Assembly (NCBI GenBank): GCA_028703745.1
Contig: JAQVME010000014.1
Location: forward strand, 1 to 13,359
Origin: Clostridia bacterium
GTDB lineage: Bacteria; Bacillota; Clostridia; Christensenellales; DTU072
Reading direction: 5' to 3'
Length of the DNA: 13,359 nucleotides
Positions 1-5,039 of the stretch are shown one piece after another. The notes beneath the pieces were generated by a model. The model had not been told where the DNA came from, did not search any database, and saw only the letters and a list, made by a program, of their open reading frames with translations. The stretch's first letter is position 1, and each line of letters opens with the position of its first letter. The translations under genes and the position numbers were made by a program.

Positions 1-34
1 TCGTTTCCTTTAGTCTTTGAGCAAACTTATTCAT
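1..34 (-). CDS. N-terminus of a probable XRE-type transcriptional regulator (runs off left edge)
   Basis: Only eleven codons are visible, reading MNKFAQRLKET, before the window ends. The start is supported by TTGAGGT a few bases upstream of ATG. Met-Asn-Lys-Phe-x-x-Arg-Leu-Lys-Glu is a very common opening of XRE/Cro/CI-type helix-turn-helix repressors, where it forms the first helix before the DNA-binding unit. That is the only direct hint of function, so the family call is an inference. Three similar 17-bp palindromes immediately upstream (54-70, 85-101, 114-130) fit a self-regulating repressor. The gene lies downstream of the K+ channel gene on the same strand but behind a stem-loop, so it probably has its own promoter. 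It could be another kind of protein. Confidence 0.5.
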   Translation of the reverse strand, partial: MNKFAQRLKET

Positions 35-41
35 AATTACC

Positions 42-130
42 TCAAGACAATAGTACACAAAATACGTGTAATTGTCTTGACACACACACGTATCCCGTGT
101 GATAAGATATATTCACACGTAACACGTGTA
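42..130. promoter_or_regulatory. Operator array: three 17-bp palindromes plus a larger nested inverted repeat
   Basis: Three imperfect palindromes share the form YACACR-N5-CGTGTR. They are TACACA-N5-CGTGTA at 54-70, CACACG-N5-CGTGTG at 85-101 (perfect arms) and CACACG-N5-CGTGTA at 114-130. Their centres are 31 and 29 bp apart, about three helical turns, so bound dimers would lie on the same face of the DNA. The first site sits inside a perfect 10-bp inverted repeat, TCAAGACAAT at 42-51 and ATTGTCTTGA at 71-80, whose left arm touches the ribosome-binding site of the gene starting at 34. The likely reading is a repressor-binding region for that gene, probably autoregulatory. A possible minus-strand -10 (TACTAT, 55-50) with AAGACA 17 bp upstream lies in the array but is weak. 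Confidence 0.6.
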
Positions 131-172
131 TACTGCCAAAAACCTTCATTTGTCTTTTTGTTGATTAAGAAA

Positions 173-201
173 TACCCCTTAATTGGCAGTATTAAGGGGT
201 A
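173..201 (-). terminator. Stem-loop after the K+ channel gene, probable terminator
   Basis: A perfect 11-bp stem (TACCCCTTAAT at 173-183, ATTAAGGGGTA at 191-201) encloses a 7-base loop. On the minus strand it is followed by TTTCTT, a modest T-run. It lies about 85 bases past the stop of the channel gene and before the next minus-strand gene. The loop sequence can also pair with 131-139, an alternative fold described in the findings. Confidence 0.6.
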
Positions 202-286
202 CTTCCACATTACAATTACCATTAATAAAGTATATTACAGCAAAGTTGCAAGCAGGCATAAAAGGTGCTATAATTCTGATATGAAA

Positions 287-1543
287 CTAACAGCTTCCCG
301 TATACATTATCAGCATTATTAGAGCCAGAGAAACGGGAGAAAGACCGTGGGTAATGCCTGTGGACAAACCTACAGTACCCAAGGCGGAAACAACCTCGAA
401 CAGAACTTCCTTTAGAGAGAAAGGCTCTATGGCGCACATTAATAATGAGGCAAACACTACAATAAAAGAATAGGCTGAGAATATAGTTAATGCCTGGTGA
501 AGCAAGCTTTGTTCCAACCTCTTTTTTCCTATATTAATGTCCTGAGTGCTTTTTGTAATCGATAAGATTCCAAACAGAATAACTACAAAGGTGGTAACCT
601 TGATACCTCCTGCGGTTGAACCCGAACTTCCGCCAATAAACATAAGTATAATAGTCAATAAAATGCTGCTGTCGGACAATTCGGCAATGTTTATCGTGTT
701 AAATCCCGCCGTTCTCGGCGTAACAGACTGGAACAGCGACGCCAGAATTGTTTTGCCGGCGCCATAGCCGCTAAACAGATTATTTCGTTCAAACAAATAG
801 AAGAGTATAGCTGAAATGACAATCAAAACCGAGCTGGCAATGAGCACCACCTTAGTGTGCAAATTGAATTTTCTTATATCAAATCTACTTTCCAATACAT
901 CGCTCCAAACAAGGAAACCGATACCGCCCATAAAAATCAGCATTATCATTGTTATATTCACGATAACGTCTCCGGTATACATGGTAAAAGAAGAAAACTC
1001 TCCGCCAAAACCCATCAGGTCAAAACCGGCATTGCAAAAAGCTGAGACGGAATGAAAGACGGCATAATATATACCGTTCCCGAAGCCCATTTGCGGACAA
1101 AACCTTATAGCGAACAATATCGTGCCTAAGCTCTCGAACAATAAGGTTCCAATAATTATCTTTTTTATCAGCCGCATTATTCCCGATTGGCGCATAGCGC
1201 CTGTAGACTGTACGAGGATTTTTCTCTCGTAGATACCTATCTGTTTTCCTATCATCATTGCGAATAAGGTTATTATGGTCATAAAACCTATTCCGCCGAT
1301 CTGTATCAGCATAAGTATGATCAATTGACCAAAGATAGACCAATAGGTATATGTGTCATAAACGACCAAGCCGGTTACACAGGTTGCCGAGGTAGATGTA
1401 AACAATGCATCACTATAATTTGTCCAGCCTCCGGATTTTGAGGCTATCGGCAAGACCAGTAATAAACTGCCGAAGAGAATTACGACTAGATACCCTAAAG
1501 CAATAAACTGCCAGCTGGATAATTTATGTTTTCTGTTTGTCAT
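287..1543 (-). CDS. Trk/Ktr-type potassium uptake channel subunit (TrkH/KtrB family), short C-terminus
   Basis: This integral membrane protein forms the K+ pore of a Trk/Ktr uptake system. All four pore-loop repeats are visible: TSATCVTGL near residue 51, SVSAFCNAGF near 165, QSVTPRTAGF near 272 and EVVSALGTVGL near 383, each with the filter glycine. A glycine-rich gate segment, GGSSGSTAGG, sits at 304-313. Many hydrophobic helices span the whole 418 residues. The start has GGAG about nine bases upstream and overlaps the preceding gene by 20 bases, suggesting translational coupling. The protein stops right after IMLIMYTG, where relatives continue with a GR-type motif and a basic tail of some 20-30 residues (recalled from the family, not aligned). 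It is therefore either naturally short or 3'-truncated. The family is certain; KtrB versus TrkH/TrkG naming is not. Confidence 0.93.
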   Translation of the reverse strand: MTNRKHKLSSWQFIALGYLVVILFGSLLLVLPIASKSGGWTNYSDALFTSTSATCVTGLVVYDTYTYWSIFGQLIILMLIQIGGIGFMTIITLFAMMIGKQIGIYERKILVQSTGAMRQSGIMRLIKKIIIGTLLFESLGTILFAIRFCPQMGFGNGIYYAVFHSVSAFCNAGFDLMGFGGEFSSFTMYTGDVIVNITMIMLIFMGGIGFLVWSDVLESRFDIRKFNLHTKVVLIASSVLIVISAILFYLFERNNLFSGYGAGKTILASLFQSVTPRTAGFNTINIAELSDSSILLTIILMFIGGSSGSTAGGIKVTTFVVILFGILSITKSTQDINIGKKRLEQSLLHQALTIFSAYSFIVVFASLLMCAIEPFSLKEVLFEVVSALGTVGLSTGITHGLSPVSLALIMLIMYTGSC

Positions 1544-1994
1544 TTTTTACAACTCCGTTTAACATTTGCTTAATAATTAACAATATCTCCTCTTCATTAT
1601 CATTGTAAATAAGATAGCAAGTATTACTAAAAAAAGAGGTATTTGTTTTATCGTTGCATATCGTAAATATTGTGCAATCTGAATAATATTCATTAAGAAG
1701 CTTGATAACGAGCAAGTTATTTACGTCATCAGAAGAAAGAATAAAGATAAATCTATACGATTGAAAATGCTTAATATCCCCAATGCTTTGAGTACTGTCA
1801 TAAGCTATATCCGCTTCTTTACAAAAAGACATAGTCTTGTATGCCACGGGGGTTTCTCCTATTATTAGTACGCTCGCTTCTTGCGATTTTATTTGCTCCT
1901 CGTCTATTGCATTGGTGAATTTTTGCAGCCTTCCCATTACTATGAATCCTGCAATCGCCGCAATAAACATAAGAACAATCAAAAGCCAATCCAT
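1524..1994 (-). CDS. Membrane-anchored, degenerate TrkA-N-like protein
   Basis: A 156-residue protein with one N-terminal membrane helix (about residues 3-21) followed by a soluble domain. The soluble part has the order of a TrkA-N/RCK Rossmann fold. A first strand, SVLIIGETPVA (41-51), is followed by FILSSDDVNNLLVIKLLNE (84-102), which closely matches the TrkA-N segment usually read as xTxDDxxNLLxxxLA. The usual GxGxxG nucleotide loop is reduced to GETPVA, and there is no TrkA-C domain, so nucleotide binding may be altered or lost. Its end overlaps the channel gene by 20 bases, so it is probably the channel's accessory or gating partner, tethered to the membrane instead of forming a free cytosolic ring. 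AGAGGA lies five bases before the ATG. TrkA-N homology is inferred by eye. Confidence 0.6.
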   Translation of the reverse strand: MDWLLIVLMFIAAIAGFIVMGRLQKFTNAIDEEQIKSQEASVLIIGETPVAYKTMSFCKEADIAYDSTQSIGDIKHFQSYRFIFILSSDDVNNLLVIKLLNEYYSDCTIFTICNDKTNTSFFSNTCYLIYNDNEEEILLIIKQMLNGVVKNDKQKT

Positions 1995-1999
1995 CTTAT

Positions 2000-2022
2000 T
2001 CCTCTATTTTTATTATAGAGGA
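2000..2022 (-). promoter_or_regulatory. Hairpin covering the ribosome-binding site of the TrkA-N-like gene
   Basis: TCCTCTAT (2000-2007) and ATAGAGGA (2015-2022) form a perfect 8-bp stem with a 7-base A/T loop. On the minus-strand transcript the 3' arm of the stem is the Shine-Dalgarno sequence AGAGGA itself, five bases before ATG. Folding would therefore hide the site and could limit translation. The structure is seen in the sequence; a regulatory role is inference. Confidence 0.45.
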
Positions 2023-2076
2023 TAGTCTATATCCGCGCCGTTAAGGAATGCTCTCTGCTGTTAAGATTGTGTAAAG

Positions 2077-2082
2077 ATTATA
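2077..2082 (-). promoter_or_regulatory. Candidate -10 for the potassium uptake operon
   Basis: A consensus TATAAT is read on the minus strand at 2082-2077, giving a leader of about 75 bases before the TrkA-N-like gene. No good -35 hexamer lies 16-18 bp upstream, so the call is tentative. Confidence 0.35.
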
Positions 2083-2164
2083 CTATCCCTTGTACCATCT
2101 ATTCCGAGGAATTCGAAAGGTCAAAGCCTCCTTTGCTATCAGTATATTAAGATAAAAAGAATGT

Positions 2165-2203
2165 CATAAAATAAGAAAAAATACGCAATATTTTCGCGTA
2201 TTT
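2165..2203 (-). terminator. Intrinsic terminator after tRNA-Pro
   Basis: AAATACGC-type arms at 2179-2186 and 2196-2203 form an 8-bp stem with a 9-base loop. On the minus strand the stem is followed by TTTTTCTTATTTT, a typical U-tract. It begins about ten bases after the CCA end of the tRNA. An outer perfect 8-bp pair, GTCATAAA (2163-2170) with TTTATGAC (2201-2208), offers a longer alternative stem. Confidence 0.85.
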
Positions 2204-2212
2204 ATGACTGTT

Positions 2213-2288
2213 TGGTCGGAGTGACAAGATTTGAACTTGCGACCTCATGGTCCCGAACCATGCGCGCTACCATCTGCGCTACACCCCG
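2213..2288 (-). tRNA. tRNA-Pro (anticodon CGG)
   Basis: The 76-base gene folds into a full cloverleaf. The acceptor stem CGGGGTG pairs with CACTCCG, with one G-T pair. The D arm contains AGCGCAGATGGTAGCGC. The anticodon stem CATGG/CCATG holds the loop TTCGGGA with anticodon CGG, which reads proline codon CCG. The T arm loop is TTCAAAT. The discriminator base is A and the CCA end is encoded in the DNA. The body closely matches known bacterial proline tRNAs. A strong promoter lies just upstream and a terminator just downstream, so it can be made as a single-gene transcript. Read-through from the long housekeeping operon further upstream is also possible. Confidence 0.97.
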
Positions 2289-2299
2289 AAAGCCTTATT

Positions 2300-2327
2300 A
2301 TTATATCATAATAAATTTATAACTCAA
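2300..2327 (-). promoter_or_regulatory. Promoter of tRNA-Pro
   Basis: On the minus strand, TTGAGT (2327-2322) is followed after 16 bp by TATAAT (2305-2300), preceded by TGA, which makes an extended -10. The predicted start is about five bases before the mature tRNA. Confidence 0.75.
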
Positions 2328-2417
2328 CGGTTTGAAATACAAATTTTTGGGATTTTTGTGCTGCGCGAGGAAAAAACCCTTTTCCGCCCTTTTGCGCTTC
2401 CGCGCTTGTCTATGCGG

Positions 2418-2597
2418 CTATTCGGCGGGCTTATCGTCTGCCCTGTCGTCTTTCTTGCGGTCGGGACAAGCCCCTCTAGAGCAACCTGCGCAACCGCCCG
2501 AACACTTGCCTTTCTTGTTGTCTCTGACGTATTTTATCACCGCGCCTACAAGCAGCGCCGCCAGCACACATATCAATACTATCGTTTGCCAATTCAT
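2418..2597 (-). CDS. FeoB-associated-type Cys-rich membrane protein, 59 residues
   Basis: A 59-residue protein, MNWQTIVLICVLAALLVGAV onward. One N-terminal membrane helix (about 4-22) is followed by a basic stretch, then a Cys-rich loop KCSGGCAGCSRGAC (31-44) with cysteines at 32, 36, 39 and 44, and a charged tail. This layout (one helix, lysines, then a compact Cys cluster) matches the small FeoB-associated Cys-rich membrane protein family. That family is usually found beside the ferrous-iron transporter FeoB and has no established biochemical role. No feoB is visible here. Its ATG overlaps the stop of ricT in an ATGA junction, so it is probably translated by coupling to that gene and is the last gene of the operon. 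Metal binding by the cluster is an inference. Confidence 0.72.
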   Translation of the reverse strand: MNWQTIVLICVLAALLVGAVIKYVRDNKKGKCSGGCAGCSRGACPDRKKDDRADDKPAE

Positions 2598-3454
2598 GTT
2601 TCCGTCTCCATCTCCGAGTCGTCGACTTCCTCCACGCTCTGCACTTCTTTGGCATTTATTTTTGCCAGAGGATATGTTTTTATATCGGCGGTGCCGTCGG
2701 GCATCGTCACACGCACTTTTACTTCAAGGCGCAGTATATCGTTCGAAACAACGATGCCTTCGCCGTCGGGCGTTGCCGCCGTAGAATTGACCTTGGGCAT
2801 CTTGCGGTAGGTCTGATTGTAATAATCGTTCTCATATTTCAGGCAGCACATCAATTTGCCGCAGCAGCCGCTTATCTTTGTCGGATTGAGCGACAGACCT
2901 TGGAGCTTTGCCATTTTTATGCTGACCTTTTCGAAGTCTTGAAGGTGCGTGGTACAGCAGCACGGACGGCCGCAAATCGCCAGCGCTCCGCGCATTTTTA
3001 TGTCGTCCCTTTCATAAATCTGACGCAATTCTATGCGCATATGAAAAATCGATGCAAGGTCTTTCACCAGCTCACGGAAGTCTATTCTGCCCTCCGCCGT
3101 AAAATATATCATTATTTTGTTGCGGTCGAAGGTGTACTCGGCATCGACTATCTTCATTGACAGGTTGTGCGCGCATACCTTTTCGTTGACTGTCTTCAGC
3201 AGACCTTCCCGCCTATTCAGATTTTCGAGGTTTTGTTTGGTATCCTCTTCCGTTGCCTTACGCAGTACCTCTTTCAGCGGCGCAACTATTTCTTTCTGTG
3301 GCACCTCCTTGTTCGCCATAGCGACCGTGCCGTACTCTACGCCTCTGACGGTTTCGGTGATGACACCGTCTCCCTCGCAATAATTTATGTCCTTAGGCGA
3401 GAAAAAATACACTTTCCCCGAATTTCTGAACCTTACTCCTATTACTATTGCCAT
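2594..3454 (-). CDS. ricT: RicT/YaaT, PSP1-domain Fe-S factor of the Ric (Y) complex
   Basis: In Bacillus subtilis RicT (YaaT) joins RicA and RicF in an Fe-S complex that stimulates RNase Y processing and influences sporulation, competence and biofilm formation. The 286-residue protein carries the diagnostic PSP1 core. ICGRPCCC (160-167) is followed by DFEKVSIKMAKLQGLSLNPT (173-192), then KISGCCGKLMCCLKYEND (193-210). Eight cysteines fall at 161, 165, 166, 167, 197, 198, 203 and 204. Two of these, 165 and 197, are extra relative to the Bacillus sequence as remembered. The start overlaps holB by ten bases, the same tmk-holB-ricT order as in Bacillus. The acidic C-terminus (VEEVDDSEMETET) is variable in the family. 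Identity is near certain; whether this organism sporulates cannot be told. Confidence 0.95.
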   Translation of the reverse strand: MAIVIGVRFRNSGKVYFFSPKDINYCEGDGVITETVRGVEYGTVAMANKEVPQKEIVAPLKEVLRKATEEDTKQNLENLNRREGLLKTVNEKVCAHNLSMKIVDAEYTFDRNKIMIYFTAEGRIDFRELVKDLASIFHMRIELRQIYERDDIKMRGALAICGRPCCCTTHLQDFEKVSIKMAKLQGLSLNPTKISGCCGKLMCCLKYENDYYNQTYRKMPKVNSTAATPDGEGIVVSNDILRLEVKVRVTMPDGTADIKTYPLAKINAKEVQSVEEVDDSEMETET

Positions 3455-4407
3455 TTATATCTTGCCTCCAATATGTCGAATAATATTTTTTCTGCGACGC
3501 TCGTCGCATTTATGTTATAATTGAGCATTTTGCGCCCCTCGCTGACTGCAAGCAGCGCCATTGCCGCGCCTGCCGGCGAAAAATCCTTTATTACTTGTTT
3601 TAAGTCAAAATCCCTGTGCACGGTCTTCAGCTCCACCGCCGCTCCGCTAACAAGCGTCAGCGCGTCCGAAAGAATTATTTCCAGAAAGTCCAGTGTCAAT
3701 TCTATTTTGTCCTTGCTAAACACCGGTAAAAAAATATACTCCGCCAACTGTTTTGAGTTCTTTAGCGAGGAAAGCACCTCCAGCACGGCGATAAAATTCT
3801 TTCTGTAGTCCTCCTCTCCGCTCATTCTGTCGGCTCTTTCGAGCGAGCCTTGAGCGTAAGCCGCAGCTACCTCGGCATTCTGCCTTTCAAACCCCTTCAC
3901 CAGCAGCATATTAACGATTTCCTTCGATGGGAAAGGCGGGATATAGAGCTTCTTTGCTCGGGATTTTATGGTTGTGAGTATGCTGTCCTCGTTTGCCGCG
4001 GCAAGAAAAATAATTATGTCCTCGCCCGGCTCCTCGTACGTCTTGAGCAGCTTGTTCTGCGCCGCCGCCGAAAGCCCCTCGGCGTTGTCGATTAAATATA
4101 GTTTTTTTCCACCCTCTATACTACGTGTTTGGGTATCCTCAACAATGCCATTGATGTCCTTTACGGACATTTTGCCGCCGTCATATGTTTTTACGTCGAT
4201 GTGAATGCCGCCAAGAACCTTCATGCAGGATGCGCACTCCATACATGCGCCGCGGCAAATGACAGTCAGCGCGGCAAGCGTAAGAAAATTCTTTCTGGCC
4301 AGGCTGTCGGAACCTATCACAAGGTAGGCGTGGCTGAGACTTTTGTTGTCCCTGTCCTTCTTAAGCGCAAGGTAAGACGGGGTTTTTTTTAGCAAATCAA
4401 AGACCAT
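3445..4407 (-). CDS. holB: DNA polymerase III subunit delta' (clamp loader)
   Basis: The delta' subunit is part of the clamp-loader AAA+ ring that opens the sliding clamp at the replication fork. The chosen start is ATG at 4407, giving 320 residues beginning MVFDLLKKTP. This makes a TGATG junction with tmk and removes 27 upstream residues that read the tmk end in another frame. Visible features are SHAYLVIG (25-32), a zinc-type cluster CRGACMECASC (cysteines 51, 55, 58, 61), LYLIDNAEGLS (103-113), NKLLKTYEEP (118-127) and an SR sensor motif at 149-150. A Walker A lysine motif is absent, as is usual for delta'. The C-terminal half is the divergent helical collar region. The first Cys spacing, C-x3-C, is tighter than in the Escherichia coli protein. 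Confidence 0.93.
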   Translation of the reverse strand: MVFDLLKKTPSYLALKKDRDNKSLSHAYLVIGSDSLARKNFLTLAALTVICRGACMECASCMKVLGGIHIDVKTYDGGKMSVKDINGIVEDTQTRSIEGGKKLYLIDNAEGLSAAAQNKLLKTYEEPGEDIIIFLAAANEDSILTTIKSRAKKLYIPPFPSKEIVNMLLVKGFERQNAEVAAAYAQGSLERADRMSGEEDYRKNFIAVLEVLSSLKNSKQLAEYIFLPVFSKDKIELTLDFLEIILSDALTLVSGAAVELKTVHRDFDLKQVIKDFSPAGAAMALLAVSEGRKMLNYNINATSVAEKILFDILEARYKWQ

Positions 4408-5021
4408 CAGCGGATTATTCCCCTTGTGCGAAGCGCCTCGACTATGCTTTCGGCGGTCAGGAGCTTGTCCTCCTGCGGTACTATGCAAATGAAACGCTCG
4501 GGATACAGCTCTACAAGCTTTTTGAAACCCTCATAAACCGCCAGATGGAATTCTGCCGACTCCTCCTCCATCCTGTCGTCTATGACCTTGCCCTTCTGTT
4601 TACGCCAGGAATTGAGGGGGTTCATATCAATAAAAACAGTACATTGCGGCATACAGTTCTTTACGGCAAAATCGTTTATTTCCATTATCTTTTCTGCTCC
4701 CAGCCCTCTTGCATAGCCTTGATAGGCTAGCGAAGAATCTATGAATCTGTCGCATACCACAAGCTTGCCTTGAGAAGTTGCCGGCAAAATGACTTGCTTG
4801 ATATGCTCGATTCTTGCCGCGGCAAAAAGATGCGCCTCGCAAAGCTCACTCATCTGCTCCTTGAGTATTATGTCCCTTATTTTTTCGGCGACGGGAGTAC
4901 CGCCGGGCTCTCTTGTGAATACCGCCTGCTGACCCGTTGCCTCGAGGTATTCTTTGAGGTACTTCACTTGCGTGGATTTGCCCACACCCTCACAACCCTC
5001 TATACTTATAAATCTGTCCAT
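4407..5021 (-). CDS. tmk: Thymidylate kinase
   Basis: Phosphorylates dTMP to dTDP with ATP, an essential step in dTTP supply. The 204-residue length is typical. The P-loop GCEGVGKST sits at residues 9-17. TREPGGTP (36-43) is the family signature and DRFIDSSLAYQG (91-102) is the DR(Y/F) nucleoside-site motif. A lid region with basic residues, DDRMEEE, lies at 148-154. Upstream lies the decarboxylase-like gene (18-base gap) and downstream holB (TGATG overlap), as in the Bacillus yaaO-tmk region. AGG in CCTAGGATGG-type context precedes the start, so the ribosome-binding site is modest and translation may depend partly on upstream genes. Confidence 0.97.
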   Translation of the reverse strand: MDRFISIEGCEGVGKSTQVKYLKEYLEATGQQAVFTREPGGTPVAEKIRDIILKEQMSELCEAHLFAAARIEHIKQVILPATSQGKLVVCDRFIDSSLAYQGYARGLGAEKIMEINDFAVKNCMPQCTVFIDMNPLNSWRKQKGKVIDDRMEEESAEFHLAVYEGFKKLVELYPERFICIVPQEDKLLTAESIVEALRTRGIIR

Positions 5022-5039
5022 CCTAGGCCTCCAATAGTA

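Noticed and set aside
77..108. Plus-strand TTGACA at 77-82 as a promoter
   Set aside because: No acceptable -10 at 16-18 bp and no plus-strand gene downstream; TTGACA here is part of the inverted-repeat arm and operator region.
17..322. Plus-strand open frame of 101 codons beginning MSKLIHNYLK
   Set aside because: It runs across the operator array, the terminator stem and the start of the minus-strand gene at 34, has no ribosome-binding site, and its product is low-complexity and unrecognisable.
2213..2288. tRNA-Pro as an integration site with a neighbouring mobile element
   Set aside because: No integrase, direct repeat of the tRNA 3' end or other mobile gene is visible in the window.
2351..2385. 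Hairpins near GGAAAA-AACCC-TTTTCC (2369-2385) as the terminator of the greA operon
   Set aside because: Stems are mostly A-T and no T-tract follows on the minus strand; the operon may instead read through tRNA-Pro to the terminator at 2165-2203.
2247..2810. Plus-strand 187-codon frame over the tRNA and the Cys-rich gene
   Set aside because: It begins inside the tRNA, lies antisense to two supported genes, and its arginine/serine/proline-rich product is typical of an antisense shadow.
4408..4488. Longer N-terminus for holB starting at 4488
   Set aside because: The extra 27 residues are the tmk 3' end read in another frame and do not resemble the delta' N-terminus; ATG at 4407 gives a TGATG junction and a normal start.
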